This document shows positions 8,234 through 18,200 of a stretch of DNA of 64,000 nucleotides, in pieces. Numbering within the stretch: the stretch's first letter is position 1; each line of letters opens with the position of its first letter. The notes under the pieces were generated by a model. The model was given only the letters and a program-made list of their open reading frames with translations, ran no database searches and had not been told where the DNA came from. Source of the DNA: Pseudomonas sp. MWU13-2105 (GTDB taxonomy: Bacteria; Pseudomonadota; Gammaproteobacteria; Pseudomonadales; Pseudomonadaceae). The stretch is taken from the NCBI RefSeq assembly GCF_023242315.1, contig NZ_JALLIY010000013.1, positions 62,001 through 126,000 on the forward strand, given 5' to 3'. The position numbers were made by a program, and so were the translations under genes.

Positions 8234-9139
8234 TCAGCCGTGGTTCTGCTCCGTCAGGCGCTGCACCGCCAAGCGCCGGTAATGCGAAGGGGTCATGCCC
8301 TTGAGTTGCTGGAAGCGGCGATTGAAGTTGGAGATATTGTTGAAGCCTGACTCGAAACAGACATCGGTCACCGGCTTGTCACCGTCCGCGAGCAGTTCGC
8401 AGGACTTGCTGATGCGCAGGCGATTGACGAACTCGACGAAACAACGGCCGGTGGCCTGCTTGAAAACCCGGGAAAAGTAGGTGGGCTTCATGCCCAGGTA
8501 TTCGGCCACTTCTTCCAGTGGCAGCTCCCGGGCATAGTGGGCAAAGATGTAGTCGACCGCCCGGTTGGTACGGTCGATATTGTGCTCGTCGGCCAGTTGT
8601 GGTGTGGTAACGCCAGAGAGCAGTTGGTAGTCGTCACAGTTGCCCAGCAGTTCCAGCAGGATCAGGAAGTGACCGAGCCGGGTGACCCCCCGGGAGTCGG
8701 CGATACGCTGCATCAGGATCGTGGCCTGGCGCACGGTATGCTGGCAACGGAACTCGATGCCGTACTGGGCGCGTTCCAGCAGCGGTGTCAGGGTCTTCAG
8801 CTCGGCGAACACCAGATGACCGCTTTCGAACAGTTCGTCGGTGAAGTTCACCAGCATGTCGCGCTTGGGCACCACTTCGTCCTCGGCCACCTGGCTGATC
8901 CAGTTGTGGGGTAGGTTGGGGCCGGTCAGGAACAGGGTCTGCGGGTAGAAGTTGCCGATATAGTCGCCAATGAATACCTTGCCGGAACTGGCGACGATCA
9001 GGTGCAGCTCGTATTCCTTGTGGAAATGCCAACGGACCAGGGGGCAGGGAAAACCATGCTGGCGATAGATGATCGACAGGCCGTTGTGGTCGTCCATCAA
9101 CTCGTAGGAAGGGTCGGTGACGCGGGCTGCTCGGGTCAT
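8234..9139 (-). CDS. AraC-family transcriptional regulator with N-terminal cupin-like sensor domain
   Basis: A 301-residue regulator. The N-terminal half looks like an AraC-type cupin pocket (HFHKEYELHLIVASSGK at about residues 39-55, LFLTGPNLPHNW). The C-terminal ~100 residues carry two helix-turn-helix units, with LEEVAEYLGMKPTYFSRVFKQ and the conserved end VCFESGFNNISNFNRRFQ. It converges on the organosulfur cluster (16 bp between stops) and is divergent from cobF. It may control either side; position alone does not decide. Cupin-AraC proteins of this kind often govern sugar or small-acid use in pseudomonads. Confidence 0.88.
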   Translation of the reverse strand: MTRAARVTDPSYELMDDHNGLSIIYRQHGFPCPLVRWHFHKEYELHLIVASSGKVFIGDYIGNFYPQTLFLTGPNLPHNWISQVAEDEVVPKRDMLVNFTDELFESGHLVFAELKTLTPLLERAQYGIEFRCQHTVRQATILMQRIADSRGVTRLGHFLILLELLGNCDDYQLLSGVTTPQLADEHNIDRTNRAVDYIFAHYARELPLEEVAEYLGMKPTYFSRVFKQATGRCFVEFVNRLRISKSCELLADGDKPVTDVCFESGFNNISNFNRRFQQLKGMTPSHYRRLAVQRLTEQNHG

Positions 9140-9266
9140 GCCTGGCTACTTTTGTCGTTTTTTGTTGTGGTCGCTTGTCGATAATGCCCTCATCCTCGCC
9201 ATCGCGCCAGTTGCAGAGTCTCCAAGACGGACCCGTGCCAGGCGCCAGACACCTGGAGCGCCAGCC

Positions 9267-10022
9267 ATGAAAACCCTCCTGCTGATCGGCATGGGCCCCG
9301 GCCATCCGGAGCAGATCACCGTGCAGGCGATCAACGCGCTCAACCGCGCCTCGGTGCTGTTCCTGCTGGACAAGGGCGAGGCCAAGGACGATCTGCTGAA
9401 TCTGCGCAAGGCCATCTGCGAGCGTTATATTCAACAGCCCGGTTGCCGCCAGGTGCAGGTCAGCGATCCGGTGCGCGAGGACTCGGCGGCGTCCTACGAG
9501 GCGGGGGTCGAACACTGGCACCGGCAACGGGCCGCCCTGTTCGCGCGGCTGATCAACGAAGAGCTGGCTGAGGACGAGTGCGGTGCGTTCCTGGTCTGGG
9601 GCGATCCGGGGCTCTATGACAGTACCCTGAGGATTCTTGAGCGGGTCCGTGCGCTTGGCGGTCCGGCGTTCGCCGTCGAAGTGATCCCGGGCATCAGCAG
9701 TATCCAGGTGCTGGCCGCGCAGCATCGGATTCCCTTGAATCGCATCGGCGAGCCGTTGCTGATTACCACGGGGCGCCGCCTGCGGGCGAGCGACCTGGAC
9801 AATGTGGTGGTCATGCTCGATGCCCGCTGCGCGTTCGGCCAGTTTGCCGACCAGGACCTGGAGATCTATTGGGGCGCTTACCTGGGCACCGAAGACGAGT
9901 TGCTGGTGGCCGGCAAGTTGCACGAGGTCGGCGAGCGGATTCGCCGTGTGCGCGAAGCGGCGCGCAAGCGCAAGGGCTGGATCATGGACTGTTACCTGTT
10001 ACGCAGGCCACTGAAGTCCTGA
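9267..10022 (+). CDS. cobF: Precorrin-6A synthase (deacetylating) CobF
   Basis: A 251-residue SAM-dependent methyltransferase of the aerobic cobalamin pathway, which methylates C-1 of precorrin-5 with loss of acetate. The N-terminus KTLLLIGMGPGHPEQITVQA, the segment DKGEAKDDLLNLRK, the tetrapyrrole methylase motif WGDPGLYDST and EVIPGISSIQVLAA fit this family. The ATG at 9267 was chosen because the protein then starts right at the first beta strand; an upstream in-frame start at 9117 would overlap the AraC gene. CobF marks the aerobic (oxygen-dependent) route, which agrees with the CobN found in the same window. Confidence 0.93.
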   Translation: MKTLLLIGMGPGHPEQITVQAINALNRASVLFLLDKGEAKDDLLNLRKAICERYIQQPGCRQVQVSDPVREDSAASYEAGVEHWHRQRAALFARLINEELAEDECGAFLVWGDPGLYDSTLRILERVRALGGPAFAVEVIPGISSIQVLAAQHRIPLNRIGEPLLITTGRRLRASDLDNVVVMLDARCAFGQFADQDLEIYWGAYLGTEDELLVAGKLHEVGERIRRVREAARKRKGWIMDCYLLRRPLKS

Positions 10023-10068
10023 TTGTGGTGTGGGGGCGGACTTTGAGTGTTTTCACTCGATTTGAGGA

Positions 10069-10099
10069 GACAGGGACTACAGAGAGGTTTCTCCCTGTC
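10069..10099 (+). other. Inverted repeat in the 5' region of the glycoside-hydrolase-like gene
   Basis: GACAGGGA at 10069-10076 pairs with TCCCTGTC at 10092-10099 around a 15-base loop. A second short pair, TCGTCG near 10111 and CGACGA near 10132, follows just before the start codon at 10144. They may be mRNA hairpins or protein sites; no T-run follows, so a terminator is unlikely. Confidence 0.35.
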
Positions 10100-10143
10100 A
10101 GTTAAGGTTCGTCGGTTTACACACCTGAATCGACGAGGACAAC

Positions 10144-12477
10144 ATGAACGCCAGGCCGCCCGGGTGGGTGAATCATCGTCGCTGCTTGCAGGTCTGGCTG
10201 ACCCTGCTCGGCTGGAGCCTGTCGCTGACGGTCGAAGGGACTGCGCTGGTCTACCTGCCTCATGGTTCAGGCGCCTTTGCCATCGATCCGGCGACCCTGG
10301 CCGTGTCCCTGCATCACAACGACGAACCTCGGCACCAGTCCCTGCTCAGCGCCCCGGCGTTCCACGAGGATGCGCAGGTCATCGAGCGCACGGGCAACCG
10401 CTGGTGGGTCCGGCAGGAAGACCAGGACTTCAGGGTTGAAGCGCGGCTCGACCGCGAGGCCCTGGTGGTGACGGTGCATGCCGGGCAACCGGGGCGTCTG
10501 GACTGGCCCAGGCCCATCGAGGACGGGGCGATCGAAGCCCATGTGATTCCGTTCGGCGAAGGCGCTTATATCCCCAGTGACGATTCGAAATGGCTGGACT
10601 GGCTGCTGCGGCGTTATCCGTCGGCGCGGCTCAACGGCGTGTTGTCGATGCCGTTCTGGACCGAGCTGCGCAAGGACTATTCGCTGACCTGGATCGTCGA
10701 GACACCGTTCAACACCAGCTTTGGCATCAAGGAGCAGAACGGTCGCCCCTTGCCGACCCTCAGCCATGCCTTCAATCGCCTGGCCCCCGACGCACCTTAC
10801 CGGGTGCGCCTCGTCGTCGGCCCGCGGGAGCCGTTGATCGGTGCCCGGCTGTACCGGCAATGGCTGCGCGAGCACGATCAGTTCGTCTCGTTGCGCGAGA
10901 AAATCGGCGCCCAACCGCAGGTCGCCCACCTGGGCGGCGCGCCGCATATCTATCTGTGGGATGCCGGCCCGCTGAAAGCGGGCGATGTCCTGCACTGGCC
11001 GGAGTTCCTGCGGTTTTTTGCTCGCCACCGGGATGATAGCGACCACCTGGCGTCCAGGCTCTGGGGGGCCTTCGAACTCAAGGCCCGCGAGGCTTTCCTG
11101 TTGGCGCTGGGCGAAGCCGATGGGGCCTTTGGGCAGGTTCCCCTGTTTGCCCGGACCCAGGTGATCCGCGCGATCAATTCCGGCTTGCCCGCCGTGATCG
11201 TGCGCGAGGCCCGGGCGCCATTGCCCGGCAATCATGATCCGCAGGGTGAGGTGGCCTGGGCGCAAGCGGTGCGGCGGCAGCTGCGCGAAGCCTTTGGCGA
11301 TCTGCTGGCACCGGCCGAGCGCTGGGGCGGTGGTTTGTCCCTCGACACCGTCAGCGCCTTGCAAGACGCCGGCCTGGCGCGAGCCTGGCTGGGTGCCGAT
11401 GACTGGCGCGACGCGTTCTGGCACCCCGAGGCGGTGGACGCCGCCAAGGCCGCCGGCTACCTGGTATCGGTCTATGACAGCTATGGCAGTGCGCATCCGT
11501 CGAATCTGCAAGCCAGCTGGGCGACCGCGAAGATGGGCGATGAGCTGGCCGCTGCTGGCTACACCGACGAGCGGGGCAAGAAAGTCCAGGGCTTCAATGG
11601 CCGTGGGGTCTACGTCAATCCGCGCAGCGTCGAACCCTATGCCCGAAGGCGGATCAGTGCCGTGGCGCGGGCGGGGCGGTTGAACAGCTATTTTCTCGAT
11701 GTCGATGCCGCCGGCCCCGAGTTCAGTGATTACACGCCGGGGCGGGAAACCAGCCAGGCGCAGGATGCCGAGGCGCGTCGCCGCCGTCTGGCCTATCCGG
11801 TCCAGGCCCTGGACCTGGTCACGGGCAGCGAGGGCGGGCAGTCCTTCTATGCGCCGCTCATCGCTTTCAGCCATGGCATCGCCACCCAGCCGTTTGCCTG
11901 GATGGACGCGGATATGCGCAAGAACAAGCGCTCGCGTTATTACCTGGGCGGTTACTGGCCGCCGGAAACTCCCAACCTGTATTTCAAGGCCGTCCCGCTC
12001 AAGCCGGAGGTGGCGCGCTTCGCGACCTCGGCCGAATTTCGCCTGCCGTTGTACCAGATAGCGCTGCATGACAGCCTGGTCAGTAGCCACCACTGGGAAT
12101 ACGCTTCGCTGAAGTTCTCCAGTGAGCGTGAAGTCACGGCCCTGTTGCAATTGCTGTACATGGTGCCGCCGCTGTATCACCTCAACGATCAGGTGATTGC
12201 CCGCGACCTGCCGCTGATCAGTGCCTATGACAAGGTGTTCCGGCCCCTGCACGAGCGTCTGTTCAGCCAGGCCATGGATGACTTCCAGATCCTCTCCGCG
12301 GACCGCATGCTGCAACGCTCGACCTTTGCCGACGGCACCCTGATCACCGTCAACTTCTCCGTCAGGCCCAGCCGCACGCCGGAAGGCCGGCAACTGCCAC
12401 CGTTGTCGGCGCATGTCGTGGTGGCCGGCGAGCCGGCGCAACTGATCGAGATCCGCCAGGTCCTCGGCGCCTCCTGA
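10144..12477 (+). CDS. Exported or membrane-anchored glycoside hydrolase-like protein (related to GH101/GH129 group)
   Basis: A 777-residue protein starting with a basic stretch and one hydrophobic segment (about residues 14-32), so it is probably secreted to the periplasm or anchored. The body has the pattern of large glycosidases related to the GH101/GH129 endo/exo-N-acetylgalactosaminidase group: IVETPFNTSF, the segment LVSVYDSYGSAHP, the region around NSYFLDVDAAGPEFSDYTPG with possible catalytic Asp, and a C-terminal beta-rich part. I assign the family from overall look and not from a search, so substrate and catalytic residues are open. It is convergent with the glycosyltransferase, 3 bp between stops. 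Confidence 0.6.
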   Translation: MNARPPGWVNHRRCLQVWLTLLGWSLSLTVEGTALVYLPHGSGAFAIDPATLAVSLHHNDEPRHQSLLSAPAFHEDAQVIERTGNRWWVRQEDQDFRVEARLDREALVVTVHAGQPGRLDWPRPIEDGAIEAHVIPFGEGAYIPSDDSKWLDWLLRRYPSARLNGVLSMPFWTELRKDYSLTWIVETPFNTSFGIKEQNGRPLPTLSHAFNRLAPDAPYRVRLVVGPREPLIGARLYRQWLREHDQFVSLREKIGAQPQVAHLGGAPHIYLWDAGPLKAGDVLHWPEFLRFFARHRDDSDHLASRLWGAFELKAREAFLLALGEADGAFGQVPLFARTQVIRAINSGLPAVIVREARAPLPGNHDPQGEVAWAQAVRRQLREAFGDLLAPAERWGGGLSLDTVSALQDAGLARAWLGADDWRDAFWHPEAVDAAKAAGYLVSVYDSYGSAHPSNLQASWATAKMGDELAAAGYTDERGKKVQGFNGRGVYVNPRSVEPYARRRISAVARAGRLNSYFLDVDAAGPEFSDYTPGRETSQAQDAEARRRRLAYPVQALDLVTGSEGGQSFYAPLIAFSHGIATQPFAWMDADMRKNKRSRYYLGGYWPPETPNLYFKAVPLKPEVARFATSAEFRLPLYQIALHDSLVSSHHWEYASLKFSSEREVTALLQLLYMVPPLYHLNDQVIARDLPLISAYDKVFRPLHERLFSQAMDDFQILSADRMLQRSTFADGTLITVNFSVRPSRTPEGRQLPPLSAHVVVAGEPAQLIEIRQVLGAS

Positions 12478-12480
12478 GAC

Positions 12481-13773
12481 TCAGGCGACGCGGTTTTTCG
12501 CCTCGATCCACTGGGACATGTACTGGGTGCTCTTGTGGTGATGGTGACGCAGCATCGCCCCGGTGAAATTGTCCCGGCGCTGAGCCGCGAGGTCGTCGCG
12601 GCAGGCCTGGATCCGGGCAATCAGCGCGGGGCCGTGGACTTGCCGCGCATAACGGGCGGCAAGCAGCGCCAGGCCGTTGGCCTGGGCCTGGCACCACAGC
12701 GTGCGGTCCTGGTAGAGGCACACGGCCGATTGGGCCAGGGCGCTGGCGCTGGTTTCGATGGCCCCGGCCCAGGGCAGCTCACCGTGCATGGCTTCGGCAC
12801 CAATGGGCGTAGTGACATTTGGCGTGCCGCAGAGCATGGCATCGACGAGCTTGCCCTTGATCCCGGCGCCGAAACGTAGCGGCGCCAGGCAAATGCGCGC
12901 CGCCGCCATGACTTCCAAGGCATCCTCGGCCCAGTTCATGACATGAAACCCCTGGGCGGGATTGTGCAGTGCGCTGGCCTTGGGCGGGGTATAGGCGCCA
13001 TAGATATGCAACTGGGCCTTGGGCAGTTGCTGGCGGATCAGCGGCCAGAGCGTGGTCTTCATCCAGAGCACGGCATCCCAGTTCGGCGCGTGGCGGAAGT
13101 TGCCGATGCTGAGAAAATGCGCGCGCGCGTCGAAATCGCGGCAGGCCGCCACGGGTGGCTCGATCATCAACGGGCACCAGTGCAGTAGCGCCGCCGGGAC
13201 CTTGAACTGTTCGACCAGCAATTGCGACTCGACATCGGAAATCATCAGGCTCAGGTCCGAACGGTAAATCGCGGCGATTTCCCGTTGGGCCTGATCGGTT
13301 GCGCTCATCTGTTCGAAGACCTGCCGCTGGTCGGGGGCGAACAGACCGCTGAAGTCATTCAGGTCCTGATCGTCTCTCAGGCGGGCCTTGAGCTGGTGCT
13401 GGCGGGCATCGCGCAAGCTTTGCAGGTCCGAGGTCTCCAGCACCCGCAGGGCCTCTGGGCAGTGTTTTTCCACGCGCCAGCCGAACTGCTCCTCCATCAT
13501 GAACCGGTCGAACAGCACCACATCCGGTTGCAGTCCGGCGACAAAGCTGTCGAAACTGCTGCTGTTGAGCTCGATGCGACATTCCTCGATGCCCAGGCTC
13601 GCCAGGTCGGCCTTGTGTTCGCCGACGGCGGCGGGGCTGGCGAAGGTGATGCGCCAGCCGACGTCGAGAAAGCTCTGGAGGATCTGCATCATGTGGCCGC
13701 CGGCTGCCGACGAGCGCGGTTCCGGCCAGACATAACCGATAACCAGGACCTGAGTGATGGCGGTGGCGTTCAT
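12481..13773 (-). CDS. Glycosyltransferase, GT-B fold (family 4-like)
   Basis: A 430-residue cytoplasmic glycosyltransferase. The N-terminal Rossmann domain begins VLVIGYVWPEPRSSAAGGHM, with a glycine-rich acceptor loop. The C-terminal donor domain has FLSIGNFRHAPNWDAV and the nucleotide-sugar motif LAPLRFGAGIKGKLVDAM, followed by CGTPNVTTPIGAEAM. The ATG at 13773 was preferred to a longer reading from 13818 because AAGGAA lies 8 bases before it. Donor and acceptor are unknown. It is divergent from the cobalamin riboswitch and convergent with the glycosidase-like gene. Confidence 0.82.
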   Translation of the reverse strand: MNATAITQVLVIGYVWPEPRSSAAGGHMMQILQSFLDVGWRITFASPAAVGEHKADLASLGIEECRIELNSSSFDSFVAGLQPDVVLFDRFMMEEQFGWRVEKHCPEALRVLETSDLQSLRDARQHQLKARLRDDQDLNDFSGLFAPDQRQVFEQMSATDQAQREIAAIYRSDLSLMISDVESQLLVEQFKVPAALLHWCPLMIEPPVAACRDFDARAHFLSIGNFRHAPNWDAVLWMKTTLWPLIRQQLPKAQLHIYGAYTPPKASALHNPAQGFHVMNWAEDALEVMAAARICLAPLRFGAGIKGKLVDAMLCGTPNVTTPIGAEAMHGELPWAGAIETSASALAQSAVCLYQDRTLWCQAQANGLALLAARYARQVHGPALIARIQACRDDLAAQRRDNFTGAMLRHHHHKSTQYMSQWIEAKNRVA

Positions 13774-13865
13774 GGGCACGATTCCTTGAAACGGGCAGGG
13801 CGGGAAAAAGGCGCGCAATTAAACCACAGCGGCGCCCGTGATTGACCTGCCCCGACGCACTGCGT

Positions 13866-14075
13866 AGCCTTGCAGCTTCGAGGTTCTTCGGCGTCCGGCC
13901 GAAGCTAAGAAGGGAACGCGGTATGCCGCGGCTGCCCCCGCAACTGTAAACGGTTCGATAGCCCTGCACTGCCACTGCCCCTCGGGCGGGAAGGCGCAAG
14001 GCCAGGCCCGCCGCGTGCTCCCGAGAAGGCGCCGCGACGGCCCGACCGTAAGCCAGGAGACCTGCCTCGTGACCG
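13866..14075 (+). ncRNA. Cobalamin (B12) riboswitch
   Basis: The core of the class is plain to see: AAGGGAACGCGGT at about 13910-13922, GCCGCGGCTGCCCCCGCAAC (the B12 box) from about 13927, then CTGTAA, a variable arm, and AGCCAGGAGACCTGCC at about 14051-14066. It lies on the plus strand directly before cobW-cobN, where adenosylcobalamin binding should turn down expression of cobalt handling and cobalt insertion genes. The sequence between the box and the cobW start holds GC-rich stretches that could sequester the ribosome site. The outer ends are approximate. Confidence 0.95.
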
Positions 14076-14178
14076 TTTCTCACTACAACCGGGCGGGGTG
14101 ATCCGGTGGCGAACGCATCCGCGCCCCAGGGCCGTGGTTCTCGTCCCGCATGCCCGCCACTTTGCCAAAGGGCATCCG

Positions 14179-15246
14179 ATGAAAACACTGGCCAAGCTTC
14201 CCGTCACCATCGTCACCGGCTTTCTCGGCTCGGGCAAGACCACCCTGTTGCGGCATATGCTGGACAACGCCCAGGGGCGCCGTATCGCGGTGATCGTCAA
14301 CGAGTTCGGCGAACTGGGCATCGACGGCGAGATCCTCAAGCAGTGCTCGATCGGCTGCACTGAAGAAGAGGCCAATGGCCGCGTCTATGAACTGGCCAAC
14401 GGCTGCCTCTGCTGCACGGTCCAGGAAGAATTCTTCCCGGTGATGCGCGAGCTGGTGGCGCGCCGTGGCGACCTTGATCATATCCTTATCGAAACCTCCG
14501 GCCTGGCGCTGCCCAAGCCCCTGGTGCAAGCCTTCCAGTGGCCGGAAATCCGCGGTGCCTGTACCGTCGACGCAGTGATCACCGTGGTCGACAGCCCGGC
14601 CGTGGCCGCCGGCACTTTCGCGGCGTTCCCGGATCAAGTGGATGCCCAGCGCAAGCTCGACCCGAACCTGGATCATGAATCGCCGCTGCACGAGCTGTTC
14701 GCCGACCAGTTGTCGAGCGCCGACCTGGTGATTCTCAACAAGGCCGACCTGATCAGCCCCGAAGACCTGGCCCGGGTGCGCCTGGAAGTGGCCGAAGAGC
14801 TGCCGCCGGCGGTGAAGGTCATCGAAGCCAGCAGTGGTCGCCTGCCGCTGGACGTGCTGCTGGGCCTGGGCGCTGGTTCCGAGGAGCACATCGACGCTCG
14901 CCACAGCCACCACGATCACCACCATGACGGCGATGATCATGACGATCACGATCATGATGCTTTCGACTCGATCTCCCTCGAACTGCCGCAAGCCGATGAA
15001 AGCCTGCTGCTGGACGCCCTGACGCAACTGGTGGTCAAGCATGGCATCCTGCGGGTCAAGGGCTTCGCCGCGGTCCCGAACAAGCCGATGCGCCTGCTGC
15101 TCCAGGGCGTGGGCACGCGTTTTGACAAGCACTTCGATCGCGCCTGGACGGCGGACGAACCGCGTGTCACCCGCCTGGTGCTGATCGGCCAGGAACTGGA
15201 CGCCGCACTGCTCGAAGCGACCCTGCGCGCCGCGCTGGCCGCCTGA
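14179..15246 (+). CDS. cobW: CobW-type GTPase, cobalt/zinc metallochaperone
   Basis: A 355-residue G3E-family GTPase with P-loop GFLGSGKTT (residues 14-22), the metal-binding CLCC motif (C76, C78, C79), ETSGLA, and NKADL for guanine recognition. A His/Asp-rich stretch at about residues 239-258 is typical of metal-handling CobW proteins. The family supplies metal to target enzymes; here the riboswitch and cobN next to it argue for cobalt delivery to cobaltochelatase. The ATG at 14179 was chosen over an upstream in-frame start at 14098, since the family begins just before the P-loop. Confidence 0.94.
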   Translation: MKTLAKLPVTIVTGFLGSGKTTLLRHMLDNAQGRRIAVIVNEFGELGIDGEILKQCSIGCTEEEANGRVYELANGCLCCTVQEEFFPVMRELVARRGDLDHILIETSGLALPKPLVQAFQWPEIRGACTVDAVITVVDSPAVAAGTFAAFPDQVDAQRKLDPNLDHESPLHELFADQLSSADLVILNKADLISPEDLARVRLEVAEELPPAVKVIEASSGRLPLDVLLGLGAGSEEHIDARHSHHDHHHDGDDHDDHDHDAFDSISLELPQADESLLLDALTQLVVKHGILRVKGFAAVPNKPMRLLLQGVGTRFDKHFDRAWTADEPRVTRLVLIGQELDAALLEATLRAALAA

Positions 15247-15249
15247 CCC

Positions 15250-18200
15250 ATGCATCTGCTCAGGACCCAGCCCGGCGGTTTCGTCTCGGATGACAATATC
15301 GCCGACCTGGGACAAACCCCCGCCGAGCTGGTGATCCTTTGCAGCGGCGACTCCAGTCTCGCGCTGCTGGCCGAGGCGGCCGGGCAACTGCCCGAGGATT
15401 ACCCGAGCCTGCGCCTGGCCAACCCCATGCAGGTACAGAACCACGCCTCGGTCGACCTCTATGTCGACCAGGTGCTGCAACATGCCCGGGTCATCTTGCT
15501 GTCGCTGCACGGCGGGATCGCTTATTGGCGTTACGGTATCGAACGGCTGGTGCAGCTGGCGGAGCGTGGGGTCACCCTGGTCCTGGTGCCGGGAGACGAT
15601 CGTCCGGACCCGGAACTGAGCGATTTGAGCAATGTGCCCGCGGCGGAGGCTGAGCGACTCTGGCATTTCCTGCGCCAGGGTGGATTGGGCAATGCCCTGG
15701 ACCTGTACCGTTACCTCGCCAGTCGCTGGTTGGGGCGCGACTATGCCTGGGCCGAGCCGAAGCCGTTGCCGCGCACGGCGATCTATCATCCCCGCCACGG
15801 CAGTGCCGGGCTGGCTGACTGGCGCGCCGACTGGCAGGTCGGTCAGCCGGTCGCGGCCTTGTTGTTCTATCGCTCGCATTTGCAGGCGGCCAATACCGCC
15901 TTCGTCGATGTGTTCTGCCAACGCTTGCTGGCGGCCGGGCTCAACCCTTTGCCGATTGCCGTGGCCAGTCTCAAGGAGCCCGGTTGCCTGAGCGTGGTCG
16001 AGGAGCTGTTGGACGAGGTGGCGGCCGCGATCATCCTCAACACCACCGGATTTGCCCAGTCCAGTCCCGAGGCGCCGCATCTGCGGCCGTTTCGCCGCGA
16101 TATCGCGGTGATCCAGGCCATCTGTGCCCAGGACAACGAGCCCGCCTGGCAGGCCAGCGAACAGGGGCTCGGGCCCCGCGACCTGGCGATGCATATCGCC
16201 TTGCCGGAACTGGACGGACGGATCATCAGCCGGCCTATCAGCTTCAAGGACCTGGCCTGGCGCAGCGAGCGCAGCCAGAGCGATGTGGTCTGCTACCGGG
16301 CCCAGCCCGAGCGCATGGATTTCGTCGCCGAACTGGCCCGCTGCTGGGTTGATCTGGCACGGCTGCCCAACGCTGAAAAGCGCGTGGCCCTGATTCTCGC
16401 CAACTACCCGACCCGCGACGGTCGGATCGGCAATGGCGTGGGCCTGGATACGCCGGCGGCGGCGCTGAATATCCTGCGCGCGCTCAAGGACCAGGGGTAT
16501 CCGCTGAGCGAGGAGCTACCCGAAAGCGGCACGGCGCTGATCCAGGCCTTGCTCGGTGGTGTCAGCAATGATCTCGACAATCTGGACCTGCGTCCTTGTC
16601 ACCAGAGCATGGCGTTGGCCGACTACCAGGCGATGTTCGAGCGCCTGCCCGAGAGCAATCGCCAGGCGGTATCGGCTCGCTGGGGCCGGCCGGAGCAGGA
16701 CCCGATGTTCCGTGGCGGGCGGATGATGGTCGCCGGCCTGCGTTTCGGCCTGACCTTCGTCGGCATCCAGCCGGCGCGGGGTTATCAGGTCGATGCCAGC
16801 GCGGTCTACCATGACCCGGACCTGGTCCCGCCCCATGGCTACCTGGCGTTCTATTTCTGGCTGCGGCACAGCTATGGCGGTCATGCGCTGATCCATGTCG
16901 GCAAGCACGGCAACCTGGAGTGGCTGCCGGGCAAGGGCGTCGGACTGTCGCGGCAGTGCTGGCCGGACGCGTTGCTGGGCCCGCTGCCGAACATCTATCC
17001 GTTTATCGTCAACGACCCGGGCGAGGGCGCCCAGGCCAAGCGGCGGACCCAGGCGGTGATCATCGATCACCTGATGCCGCCGCTGACCCGGGCCGAGACC
17101 TATGGCCCGCTGCGCGACCTGGAGTTGCTGGCCGACGAATATTACGAAGCGCAATTGCTCGACCCGCGGCGTGCCCGCGAATTGCAGCGCGACATTCTCA
17201 GGCTGGTGCGCGAGACGCGGATCGATCGTGAACTGCAACTGGACGCAAGCCTGGACAGCGATGCCGACGCGGCGACCTGGCTGCCACGCCTGGACACCTA
17301 CCTCTGCGATTTGAAAGAGTCGCAGATCCGCGACGGCTTGCATGTGTTTGGCGAGTCGCCGTCCGGGCGCCTGCGCATCGATACGCTGCTGGCGTTGCTG
17401 CGGATTCCCCGGGGTGACGGGCGTGGCGCCCAGTCCAGCCTGTTGCGGGCCCTGGCCAAGGCCTTTGAACTGGGCTTCGATCCGCTGGACTGTACCCTGG
17501 CTGAACCCTGGGGCGGGCCTCGACCTGAGTCGTTGCAAACCGTCAGTACTGAAGCCTGGCGCACCGCCGGCGACAGCCGCGAGCGCCTGGAACTGTACGC
17601 CGGGCAACTGATCGAGCGCGCGCTGCAAGGTCCGATCGACTGGCCGGAGACGGCGTTGTGGAGCGACGCGCGGCTGATCATCGACGGGCTGCTGACGGTG
17701 GTCGCACCGCGCCTGGACGCTTGCGGACCGGCGGAAATGAGCGGCCTGCTAGACGCCCTGGCGGGACGTTTTGTGCCCGCCGGCCCCAGCGGTGCACCGA
17801 GTCGCGGGCGCCTGGATGTGTTGCCCACCGGGCGCAACTTCTTTTCCGTGGATGTGCGCAACCTGCCGACCACCACGGCCTGGCGCATCGGTTTTCAGTC
17901 GGCCAACCTGATTCTCGAACGGCATTTGCAGGACCATGGCGATCATTTGCGCCAGCTCGGTCTGTCGGTCTGGGGCACGGCGACCATGCGCACCGGTGGC
18001 GACGATATCGCCCAGGCCATGGCGTTGATGGGCGTGCGGCCGGTGTGGGCCACCGGCAGCCAGCGAGTCGACGATTTCGAGATCCTGCCCTTGAGCCTGC
18101 TGGACCGTCCACGGGTCGACGTGACCTTGCGCGTCTCCGGATTTTTCCGCGATGCCTTCGCCAACCTGATCCGCTTGTTCGACGCCGCCGTGCAGGCCGT

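Noticed and set aside
10267..12441. 724-codon minus-strand frame opposite the glycoside-hydrolase-like gene
   Set aside because: Shadow of the plus-strand gene, which has a signal segment and family-like motifs; the minus frame has the usual Gln/Arg/Gly-rich antisense composition.
14083..16194. Very long minus-strand open frame opposite cobW/cobN
   Set aside because: It mirrors the GC-rich codon use of two well-supported genes on the other strand and gives a His/Gln-rich protein without any known motif.
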